A stretch of 64,000 nt of DNA, from positions 25,718 to 89,717 of the forward strand of contig CADBUJ010000012.1 of NCBI GenBank assembly GCA_902797845.1, read 5' to 3'. Below the pieces are notes generated by a model. The model searched no databases. It was not told the DNA's origin and saw nothing but the letters and a program-made list of their open reading frames with translations. The position numbers and the translations under genes are program-made. Of the stretch, positions 1 through 7,186 are shown piece after piece; positions within the stretch are counted from its first letter, which is position 1, and each line of letters starts with the position of its first letter. The DNA is from an uncultured Eubacteriales bacterium. GTDB lineage: Bacteria; Bacillota; Clostridia; Lachnospirales; Lachnospiraceae.

Positions 1-393
1 GATAATGGGACATTTTGTAACATCAGCCACATCCGTAAAATGATGGAGCATGCCCTTTTTATTGGCCTTGTTGTAGTAGGGAGAGATCATAAGAAGAGCA
101 TCCGCTCCCATATTGGCATATTTTGTAGCCTTTGATATGGCTGTTTCCGTACAGTTTGATCCTGCTCCAACCACCACGGGAACCCTTCCTGCCACATGAT
201 CAAGGGTAAACTGCGCAACTGCGTCATCCTCCTCATGAGTCATGGTGGAGCTTTCTCCTGTGGTCCCAAGCACAAGTATGCCGTCTGTTTCGTTTTCCAG
301 ATGAAAATCCAGAAGATCCTTAAGTGTGTCAAAATTGACCGATCCGTCTTTGTTAAAAGGTGTTACAAGTGCTACTATACTGCCTTTGATCAT
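1..393 (-). CDS. dapA: 4-hydroxy-tetrahydrodipicolinate synthase (3' part outside window)
   Basis: Condenses pyruvate with aspartate semialdehyde in the diaminopimelate/lysine branch, in the cytoplasm. Only the N-terminal 131 codons are present, running off the left edge. The start reads MIKGSIVALVTPFNKDGSV, followed by the family's substrate-binding GTTGESST loop and the YYNKANKKG segment. The catalytic lysine would lie beyond the edge. The ATG is preceded on the minus strand by AAGGGGG at good spacing. It starts 14 nt after the lysA stop, so the two genes form one operon under the lysine riboswitch. Identification is firm; completeness cannot be judged. Confidence 0.95.
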   Translation of the reverse strand, partial: MIKGSIVALVTPFNKDGSVNFDTLKDLLDFHLENETDGILVLGTTGESSTMTHEEDDAVAQFTLDHVAGRVPVVVGAGSNCTETAISKATKYANMGADALLMISPYYNKANKKGMLHHFTDVADVTKCPII

Positions 394-407
394 TTTGATA
401 TCCCCCT

Positions 408-1670
408 TCAAGTCTCATTAATCAACATGCTTTCATATGTTTCCCGTTTTACTGCTTCTGTGTCTTTTCCGTCTTTAACGAAGACCACCGCAGGTCTTCC
501 GTTCTGATTGTATCTCATGGACATGGAATATCCGTAAGCTCCCGTGGTATATACCGCCAGTATATCTCCCCTCTCGGCTGTCTGGAGATCTATGCCGTCA
601 ATAAGTATATCGCCTGATTCACAGCATTTTCCTGCCACTGTTACCAAGTCGGTCTTCGGCTCATCCATACGGTTTGCAACATCGGCGTCATACTTTGCTT
701 CGTAAAGGGCGGGCCTTATATTGTCTGTCATGCCTCCGTCCACAAAAATATATTTTTTATGAGGAGTCTTTTTAATATATCCTACGGTATAAAGGGTCGT
801 TCCCGCTTCCGCCACTATGCTTCTTCCGGGCTCGATCATCACTTTGTCAAAGGAGAGGCCGTGGCGCTTTCTTTCCCTAAGGAGGCTTTCAAGTATGCTG
901 TCCATCATTTCCTTTACGGGCACCGGCCTGTCCTCATCCGTATACCTGGCTCCGAAGCCCCCTCCCAGGTCTATTGCCCTGCAGCTTATACCGTATTCCG
1001 TTTCCATTTCCTTCATAAAGCCGCAAAGCTTTTCTATGGCTGCAGTAAAGGCATCCTTTTCAAATATCTGAGATCCTATATGAATATGAAATCCCGAAAA
1101 GCTTATGTTATCAAGGCTTGATAATCCCTTTACGGTCTCAGCTATAATGTCCTTTTCATCCATGGATATGCCGAACTTGCTGTCCACATTGGCCGTGATT
1201 ATATATTTATGGGTATGAGCATCTATACCGGGATTGATGCGTATCATCACATCAAGCTTATCATCCCTTCCCGCCATATACCTCTTAATATCTTCAGCCT
1301 CTTCCTTATTATCGATGATAAATGTCCCGATGCCGCTGTCTATGGCAAACTTTATCTCTTCAGGTGATTTATTGTTTCCGTGGAAATATATCTTTTTCGG
1401 ATCTATGCCTGCCTTAAGAGCAGTATAGATCTCTCCTCCCGAGACCGTATCAAGAGACAGGCCCTTCTTCTTTATGATCTTAAGCATGTGTATGCAGGTA
1501 AATGCCTTTGATGCATAAAGGATCTCCGTCGAGAGCCCATCTGCCTTAAAATGCTCCAGATACTCTTCTATCCTGTCCTCTATCATCTTTTGATCATACA
1601 CATAAAGAGGCGTCTTATATTTATCCGCAAGCTCTGATACGGGCACTCCGCCTATTGAAAGCTCTTTCAA
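408..1670 (-). CDS. lysA: diaminopimelate decarboxylase
   Basis: PLP enzyme that decarboxylates meso-diaminopimelate to lysine, the last step of the pathway. The 420-residue length is typical. The PLP lysine is K55 in LYASKAF. HIHIGSQI, the glycine-rich DLGGGFG loop, EPGRSIVAEAGT and a CCESGD motif (catalytic cysteine of the partner subunit) are all present. The start is TTG, supported by AAAGGAG nine bases upstream; a nearby ATG at 1677 is in another frame. The gene follows a lysine riboswitch and leader terminator and precedes dapA, so lysine should repress both. A weak TTG start may further lower expression. Confidence 0.97.
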   Translation of the reverse strand: MKELSIGGVPVSELADKYKTPLYVYDQKMIEDRIEEYLEHFKADGLSTEILYASKAFTCIHMLKIIKKKGLSLDTVSGGEIYTALKAGIDPKKIYFHGNNKSPEEIKFAIDSGIGTFIIDNKEEAEDIKRYMAGRDDKLDVMIRINPGIDAHTHKYIITANVDSKFGISMDEKDIIAETVKGLSSLDNISFSGFHIHIGSQIFEKDAFTAAIEKLCGFMKEMETEYGISCRAIDLGGGFGARYTDEDRPVPVKEMMDSILESLLRERKRHGLSFDKVMIEPGRSIVAEAGTTLYTVGYIKKTPHKKYIFVDGGMTDNIRPALYEAKYDADVANRMDEPKTDLVTVAGKCCESGDILIDGIDLQTAERGDILAVYTTGAYGYSMSMRYNQNGRPAVVFVKDGKDTEAVKRETYESMLINET

Positions 1671-1724
1671 AAAGCATCACTCCTTTAAATCCAAAATTAC
1701 CATACAAAGAATGTTTTATAAAAA

Positions 1725-1755
1725 ACAAAAAGCCGACGGGATGCTACCCATCGGC
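1725..1755 (-). terminator. leader terminator of the lysine riboswitch
   Basis: On the minus strand GCCGATGGG and CCCGTCGGC form a 9-bp stem (one G-U pair) around a short loop, followed by TTTTTGTTTTTT. It lies between the aptamer and the lysA start, the usual arrangement for a transcription-attenuating L-box. Confidence 0.9.
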
Positions 1756-1772
1756 ATATAACCAAATAAACG

Positions 1773-1930
1773 GATAGCACTCCTGCAGTTTCTGCAGACA
1801 GTCCGTCAGATATTCTCTGCCGTCCCACCATCCCTCCGCGCCCGAAGGAATGATTCGGCGGAATTGCCTTATATACAGATCAAATGCCCGCCGGCTCTCT
1901 GCATACTAATCGTTTCCGCGTCCTCTATCA
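1773..1930 (-). promoter_or_regulatory. lysine (L-box) riboswitch aptamer
   Basis: Read on the minus strand, the roughly 158-nt element opens with GATAGAGGACGCGG and closes with GGAGTGCTATC, which pair as P1. The L-box core blocks are present in order: AGTATGC, GCCGAA, TGGGACGGCAGAGAATATCTG and CTGCAGAAACTGCAGGAGTGC cut into their usual helices. Together with the downstream terminator and the lysA-dapA operon, this is a lysine-sensing attenuator: bound lysine should favour the terminator and stop transcription. Identified by eye from conserved motifs, not by covariance search. Confidence 0.93.
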
Positions 1931-1935
1931 CTTCT

Positions 1936-1941
1936 ATTATA
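1936..1941 (-). promoter_or_regulatory. -10 box of the lysA-dapA leader promoter
   Basis: A perfect TATAAT lies a few bases before the aptamer. No good -35 box is seen at 16-18 nt spacing. Confidence 0.55.
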
Positions 1942-2006
1942 CATAAGATCTTTCAAAAATAAACTATTATTTAAGAGCCATCCCCTTATCTGCTGAAAAG
2001 GTATGC

Positions 2007-3308
2007 TTATTCTCTCCTTAGCGCCTCTATGGGATTAAGGTTGGAAGCCTTTATGGCAGGACCGATGCCTGCTACTATGCCGACTCCCATGGAAATGGCA
2101 AAGGCCAGTATCATCCAGGGAATATCAAGGGCCATATTTGTCTGCATAACTGCAGCCATTACCCTTGCAACGATGATCCCTATGATCACACCGAGGATCC
2201 CTCCCATGGCCGTAAGGACTACAGCCTCTGTAAGGAACTGCCTCCTGATAACGGTCTTCTTTGCTCCTATGGCCTTTTTAAGGCCTATCTCCGTGGTCCT
2301 TTCCGTAACAGATACCAGCATGATGTTGGCCACTCCTATGGCTCCTACCAAAAGAGAGATGGCAGCCACGGCAATAAGAAGTATATTGGTGGATCTTGAT
2401 GTTTCCTGAAGTCTGTTGGCTATCTCCAGCACATCATTTGCTTTATATTTTACCGAAGAGGAGCCTTCCTCTGACCCTTCCTGCATACCTCCGCTGCCGG
2501 GAACTTCCTTTATGGAAGCATTAAGTATCTCCTGGGCATCTCTGCCTGCATTTGTCATGGAATCGGTGCTCACGGCTTTAATGAGCACGTTCTCAGGCTC
2601 GTCGTAGATATAGAGCACAGGCCATATGGTTATGGGTATAAATATCCTTGCCTGGCCGTCGTTCATATATGTTTCGTAATCCTGAAGGTTCTCTATAACA
2701 GGCTCGAAGGTGGATATATTCTTTACAACGCCCACAACCGTAAAGGGCTCGCCCTTTATATCTATTACCTTTCCTGCGGCCTTTTCCGTCCCGAAGAGCC
2801 CTTTGGCCATTGCCTCATCCAGTACGGCGATCTTTACGTTTTTTTGAAGATCGCTTTTGGAAAACAATCTTCCCTCCTTGATGCAGAGCCCTGCCACCGC
2901 AAAGTAATCCGCATCCACGCCGTATATGCTTGCGCCGGATGTCTGCTGACCCATGTAGAAAATGTTGTTCTGATAAGACCTCTTTTTATACAAAGATACG
3001 TTTTCCACGGAGGAAAGATCCATTATGGCTTTTTTTGTTTCCTCGTCCACAGGTCTTATGCCCGCAGGAATACCGCCGTATTCTACCTCGTACTCCATTC
3101 CTCCCTGAGAAAGACCTACCTCCACCGTATTGTTGCCGGAGCCTACCAGATTTCTCTTGATCTGCTCGTTGGTTCCTTTTATGGAGGAGACTATGGCAAT
3201 GATAGCAGCAATACCTATTATTACTCCCAGCATGGTGAGGGCTGATCTCAGCTTATGAGTTTTAATGCCTCTGAAGGCCATTTTTATATTTTCACCCATA
3301 TCAATCAA
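2007..3308 (-). CDS. MacB-type ABC transporter permease (FtsX family)
   Basis: Membrane permease of a four-gene efflux system. The 433 residues show the MacB order: an N-terminal membrane helix after AFRGIKTHKLRSALTMLG, a periplasmic-type MacB_PCD domain (about 50-270, with a Gly/Ser-rich stretch near 275-290), then three C-terminal helices with the FtsX signature ERTTEIGLKKAIGAKK. Homologues such as YknZ in Bacillus export peptides or protect against toxic peptides; the substrate here cannot be read from sequence. It overlaps the adaptor gene upstream by 4 nt and is last in the operon. No clear terminator separates it from the lysA promoter region. Confidence 0.9.
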   Translation of the reverse strand: MIDMGENIKMAFRGIKTHKLRSALTMLGVIIGIAAIIAIVSSIKGTNEQIKRNLVGSGNNTVEVGLSQGGMEYEVEYGGIPAGIRPVDEETKKAIMDLSSVENVSLYKKRSYQNNIFYMGQQTSGASIYGVDADYFAVAGLCIKEGRLFSKSDLQKNVKIAVLDEAMAKGLFGTEKAAGKVIDIKGEPFTVVGVVKNISTFEPVIENLQDYETYMNDGQARIFIPITIWPVLYIYDEPENVLIKAVSTDSMTNAGRDAQEILNASIKEVPGSGGMQEGSEEGSSSVKYKANDVLEIANRLQETSRSTNILLIAVAAISLLVGAIGVANIMLVSVTERTTEIGLKKAIGAKKTVIRRQFLTEAVVLTAMGGILGVIIGIIVARVMAAVMQTNMALDIPWMILAFAISMGVGIVAGIGPAIKASNLNPIEALRRE

Positions 3309-4951
3309 TATCCGTACAGACCGGACAGATCCTCCTGAAGATTAGTTTTTGCTCCTTCTTTTACAGACTTTCCGTAAGGAAAAGCCAGATTATCGGACAT
3401 GGTCAACCCGGAGATTACCTCCACCTGATAACCGTAAAGAGTCTTTCCCGTCCTGATGTATTGCTTTTTAAGGATGCCGTTGTCATCCTTCATAACATAG
3501 CTTCCTTTATCATCATCACGTGTCATGGCCTTCGGAATATAAAAATTCTGATCTGAAGCCTCAGGATCAAATCCTCCGCCTATGACCACAGATACGCTTT
3601 CCCCGTTATATACTCCGTCTGCATTCTCTATTACCGCATAAAACGGATAAAATGATGCCGTCATCTCACCCCAGGACTGATAATTCTCATCGGGATAATC
3701 GCTTATCTCCGTGATCTTTCCCTGGTAGGCATTGCCGCTCTCCCAGGACTGGATCATGATCTCGTCCCCTGGCTTCATGGAGAGCATTCTGTATTCGTCC
3801 ACATACCCTTTAACATAGAAGCCTCCGCCTCCGGAAACTGTTATATAAGGTTCGAAGCTCTCTTCTCCTTCTGCAGCCTCTCCCAAATGCATTACCGTGC
3901 CGTTTACCGTACTTAAAACAGTTGCATTTTCCAGGGTCTTTTCGGCTTTCTTAAGATCTATCTCGGCCTGTCGGAGCTTAAGCTGCAGCTGAGCAAGCTC
4001 CTGCCTTGATTTTTGCAGCATCTCATTTATTTCCTGAGGGCTGGGGCCGGGATCAGGCTCGGGCTCGAAAGGTTCTTCCGTTTCCTCTTCTTCGCTCTCC
4101 TGCTCCTCTGTCTCTTCTGCCGTTTCCGTTTCTGTCTCTGTTTCCGTCTCTGTTTCCGTCTCCGTCTCTGTTTCGGTCTCTGTCTCCGTCTCTGTTTCCT
4201 GCTCCTTTGTATTAAGGACCCCGTCATTAAAGATAAAATCCTTAACGGGAGTATCCACCGCATCATCTCCGGGAGCACTCAGCATTGAGCCGTCAACGGA
4301 GGCCTTTATATTGCCCATTATAAGCGTGACCGTTATGGGTGATGATGCTCCGGCAGCACCGTTCTCATCATATCCCATCAGCTTATAAACAAATCCCTTT
4401 GTGACTACCGCATCCTTGCTGCAGCTTATTACATTCTCCCCTGAGGATGTATCTATTTCAGTATTATAGTCCAGAACGGATTCCGTACCTTCTCCCAACA
4501 GGACAAAGTCTATCTTCTTAATAGCGCCTCCGCCTTTATAATAACCGTAGTTGCCCCGCTGAAGCTGATTTATGGTATCCTGCGTCTTTTCTATCTGAAG
4601 CTTAAGCTTCTCCACATTTAAACGCTTTTCTTCCCTGTCTATATCCATCAGCGTAGTATCGTATGACAGAAGCTTGTCCCCGATATTTACCTGCTGGCCT
4701 TCTTTTACAAAGACTTCTCTTATCTTCTGGTCAGGACTTTTATAGACCTGCTGGATATTTCTTGTGACTACATTTCCGTAGGACTCCATTCCGTAATTAT
4801 AATCATATCCGGCCATGATCATAACAGGATATACATCCACCGTGCCCGGGCTTCTGGTCAACACAACACCTGTCCCTATGGCTCCTATAGCCAGAGCCCC
4901 TATGACGCCTCCAATGATGCCCTTTTTCAATCTTTTATTCACTGCATTCAC
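3305..4951 (-). CDS. HlyD/YknX-like efflux adaptor with Glu-Thr repeat insertion
   Basis: Membrane-fusion adaptor that should link the permease to the cell exterior. It has one N-terminal helix (residues about 12-32), a biotinyl-lipoyl half motif (KEGQQVNIGDKLLSYD), a coiled-coil helix (REEKRLNVEKLKLQ), a second helix (EINEMLQKSRQELAQLQ) and a second lipoyl half (ATVLSTVNGTVMHLGEA), then beta-barrel domains. Between the coiled-coil arms sits an unusual insertion of about 150 residues ending in about a dozen Glu-Thr pairs and a Pro/Glu-rich tail, making the protein longer (548 aa) than typical YknX. It overlaps the ATPase gene by 17 nt and the permease gene by 4 nt. It is the second adaptor of the operon. 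Confidence 0.88.
   Translation of the reverse strand: MNAVNKRLKKGIIGGVIGALAIGAIGTGVVLTRSPGTVDVYPVMIMAGYDYNYGMESYGNVVTRNIQQVYKSPDQKIREVFVKEGQQVNIGDKLLSYDTTLMDIDREEKRLNVEKLKLQIEKTQDTINQLQRGNYGYYKGGGAIKKIDFVLLGEGTESVLDYNTEIDTSSGENVISCSKDAVVTKGFVYKLMGYDENGAAGASSPITVTLIMGNIKASVDGSMLSAPGDDAVDTPVKDFIFNDGVLNTKEQETETETETETETETETETETETETETAEETEEQESEEEETEEPFEPEPDPGPSPQEINEMLQKSRQELAQLQLKLRQAEIDLKKAEKTLENATVLSTVNGTVMHLGEAAEGEESFEPYITVSGGGGFYVKGYVDEYRMLSMKPGDEIMIQSWESGNAYQGKITEISDYPDENYQSWGEMTASFYPFYAVIENADGVYNGESVSVVIGGGFDPEASDQNFYIPKAMTRDDDKGSYVMKDDNGILKKQYIRTGKTLYGYQVEVISGLTMSDNLAFPYGKSVKEGAKTNLQEDLSGLYGY
4121..4199. repeat. in-frame hexanucleotide (Glu-Thr) repeat in the adaptor gene
   Basis: On the coding strand this is a run of GARACN units encoding Glu-Thr dipeptides, with third-base variation so it is not a perfect microsatellite. 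Because the unit is 6 nt, gain or loss keeps the frame and would only change linker length. The same repeat type occurs in the two adhesin genes. Confidence 0.85.
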
Positions 4952-5624
4952 CTCCGTCCCCTCGGATGATGCCGTCCTTCAGATGGATAACGCGCTTTGC
5001 ATGGGCTGCAATATCTGCATCATGAGTGATCATTATTACGGTAACGCCTTCTTCATTAAGCTCCTTAAAGAGCTCCATCACCGACTCTCCTGATTCGGAA
5101 TCCAATGCACCTGTGGGCTCGTCAGCCAAAAGTATCCTGGGATCATTTATTATTGCCCTTGCAATGGCGACTCTCTGCTTCTGTCCTCCCGAAAGCTCTC
5201 CCGGATTATTTCCCGTCTTGTCATCAAGGCCCATCCTTTCAAGGGCTGCTGCAGCTCTCTTCCTTCTTTCCTCTTTGGGGATGCCTGCATAGACCAGCGG
5301 AAGTTCCACATTCTCCAGCGATGATGTATTGGGCAGCAGGTTGAAGGTCTGAAAAACAAAGCCCAGCTTGTTAAGGCGAAGATCAGACAAAAGCTCATCG
5401 GAGCTGTCCCCGGTTATCTCCGTTCCGTCCAGGATGTATTCCCCGGAGGTAGGTGTGTCCAGGCAGCCCAGTATATTCATAAGGGTGGTCTTTCCGGAAC
5501 CGGAAGGTCCCATTATGGCCACATAGTCCCCTTCCTCCACCGTAAGATTTATATCCTTAAGAACAGGTGTCACCATTTTTTCATTTATGTAATCCTTGAA
5601 AATATGGCGAAGCTCAATCAACAT
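4935..5624 (-). CDS. MacB/LolD-type ABC transporter ATPase
   Basis: Cytoplasmic ATPase driving the neighbouring FtsX-family permease. Walker A is GPSGSGKTT, the Q-loop lies in FVFQTFNLLP, the signature is LSGGQKQRVAIARA, Walker B is ILLADEPTGALD, and the switch histidine is in MITHD. I start it at the internal ATG 5624 (MLIELRHIF), which has GAAGGAG nine bases upstream; an 11-residue longer reading lacks such a site. It overlaps the end of adaptor 1 by 11 nt and adaptor 2 by 17 nt, implying translational coupling. Length 229 aa is standard for the family. Confidence 0.94.
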   Translation of the reverse strand: MLIELRHIFKDYINEKMVTPVLKDINLTVEEGDYVAIMGPSGSGKTTLMNILGCLDTPTSGEYILDGTEITGDSSDELLSDLRLNKLGFVFQTFNLLPNTSSLENVELPLVYAGIPKEERRKRAAAALERMGLDDKTGNNPGELSGGQKQRVAIARAIINDPRILLADEPTGALDSESGESVMELFKELNEEGVTVIMITHDADIAAHAKRVIHLKDGIIRGDGGECSE

Positions 5625-6978
5625 CTTCTTCGTCTCCTTCACCGGAATAATCTTCATCCATGGTCAGATCGCCTTCCTGTCCGTCCTCGAAATATATCTC
5701 CTGACCATCGGGCGCTCCGTTTTCAAAATATATTTCCGATCCGCCGGGTTCTCCGTCCTCGTAATATATTTCCTGACCGTCAGAGCCTTCATCCGGAGGA
5801 TATGCCTCCTCATAATCCTCTGTGGTACCCATTCCTTCCTTAAGATCCGCCTCCGGCCATGCAATATAATCATCTTCCGTAATGCCGGAAACTATCTGGT
5901 ATTCATCCGTTTCGGGATCGTATTCTCCCAGGGTAACATCACGCTTCTCCAGCCTGTCTTTATTATTTCTTACCCAGATAAAGGCGGACTCACCTTCTTC
6001 CGTTATATAACCTGACATGAGCCATATTCCTGTTTTGGCTTCTCCCTGTCCCACATCCTGTTCCATGTAAACATGCTGACCCATCATAAGGCCATCAGGA
6101 TCCTTTACCTCCACATAAAAGGGATAGCTTACGGAGCCTTCTCCGTTTCCTGAGCCGCCGAAGAAATTATTGTTCATGTTCTCATTTGTATTGGTATCCT
6201 TGTCTATCTTTGATATGGTCCCGTGCCAGATGCTGTCATCGACTCTGGAGTGGATTATCATCTCGTCACCCACATTTATCTGATAAACATTCTGCTCATT
6301 TATGGACCCCTTTATCCTGTAGTCACCCTTCGACATGATGCTTATAAAGCCCGTTTCGGAAGACTGGCCGTAAGGATTCTGCTCTTCTCCCGTATTTATG
6401 GATTTTATAACTCCGTCCATGGGACTTTTAACGGAATTATCCTCCATTGCCTTCGCAAGGTTCTCCGCAGTAAGCTTCTTTTCCTCCAGCTCGTATCTTG
6501 CTTTCCTAATATCATTCTCCACAGACTGGATCTCAATCGTATATTCCAGCTGCTCCGAAGATGATGCATATGCCTTTTCTCTTGTAAGTGATGCGACCTG
6601 CTTTTCAAGAGCATCTATATTCTGGGCCGTGGAATCAACATCCAGCTGTGCCTGAGCAAGGGACAGCTCCATTTCCTGAAGATCATATGTAAAGAGAGCA
6701 TCACCCTTTTTTACCTCGTCTCCCACTTCCACAAGTATCTCTTTGACAGTTCTTCCCGAATCCTTGTTTATATTTACCGTATCCTGAGATACAACCTGAC
6801 CTGTAAAGCGGTTCTGAGATCCGTAGATATCATAATTAAGAGACTTTACGGATGTGACGTAAGCCTTTCGCTGGGATGATCCTCCCCCGTTTCCCAATAC
6901 TTTCCATAAAATCAAGGCTGCTATCACTGCAACGCCGATCAGTATTGCGATTATAGCCAGCCTTTTGTTTTTGCTCAT
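5614..6978 (-). CDS. HlyD/YknX-like efflux adaptor with acidic C-terminal repeats
   Basis: First gene of the efflux operon. A lysine-rich start and a membrane helix (residues 8-27) are followed by a lipoyl half (EILVEVGDEVKKGDALFTYD), a coiled-coil hairpin (about 105-175), the second half (NSVKSPMDGVIKSINTGEE) and beta-barrel domains. The C-terminal 75 residues are an acidic tail with three approximate 14-residue repeats of the form DGQEIYFEDGxxGG. That tail is not part of known adaptors and should lie outside the membrane. The ATG follows GGAGGTG. The operon therefore encodes two different adaptors around one ATPase/permease pair. Confidence 0.88.
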   Translation of the reverse strand: MSKNKRLAIIAILIGVAVIAALILWKVLGNGGGSSQRKAYVTSVKSLNYDIYGSQNRFTGQVVSQDTVNINKDSGRTVKEILVEVGDEVKKGDALFTYDLQEMELSLAQAQLDVDSTAQNIDALEKQVASLTREKAYASSSEQLEYTIEIQSVENDIRKARYELEEKKLTAENLAKAMEDNSVKSPMDGVIKSINTGEEQNPYGQSSETGFISIMSKGDYRIKGSINEQNVYQINVGDEMIIHSRVDDSIWHGTISKIDKDTNTNENMNNNFFGGSGNGEGSVSYPFYVEVKDPDGLMMGQHVYMEQDVGQGEAKTGIWLMSGYITEEGESAFIWVRNNKDRLEKRDVTLGEYDPETDEYQIVSGITEDDYIAWPEADLKEGMGTTEDYEEAYPPDEGSDGQEIYYEDGEPGGSEIYFENGAPDGQEIYFEDGQEGDLTMDEDYSGEGDEEDVD

Positions 6979-7029
6979 TATTTACACCTCCGAGAAAAAT
7001 CTTTTTGGTAGTTCTTATGATAATTATAC

Positions 7030-7058
7030 ATTATATGGAGCCTTAATATACACTTCAA
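7030..7058 (-). promoter_or_regulatory. promoter of the efflux operon
   Basis: TTGAAG (7058-7053), 17-nt spacer, TATAAT (7035-7030), a good sigma-A match upstream of adaptor 1. The rest of the 208-nt gap to clpB holds only the clpB terminator. Confidence 0.75.
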
Positions 7059-7143
7059 AACATACTGATTGCTTAAACAAATGTCCTTTTAAAGAAACAA
7101 TTTATATATACGTAAAATATTTGATCTGCCGGGATATTTCCGC

Positions 7144-7179
7144 AAAAAAATAGAGCAGCCCTTTAAGGCTGCTCTATTT
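7144..7179 (-). terminator. clpB terminator
   Basis: A 13-bp perfect stem (AAATAGAGCAGCC and its complement) around a 6-nt loop, followed on the minus strand by seven T residues. It lies 8 nt past the clpB stop. Confidence 0.92.
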
Positions 7180-7186
7180 ATGCCCT

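Noticed and set aside
4121-4199. Long plus-strand reading frames over the Glu-Thr repeats, rich in Phe/Pro/Leu or Arg/Lys.
   Set aside because: They are antisense or frame-shifted readings of hexamer repeats, without ribosome sites.
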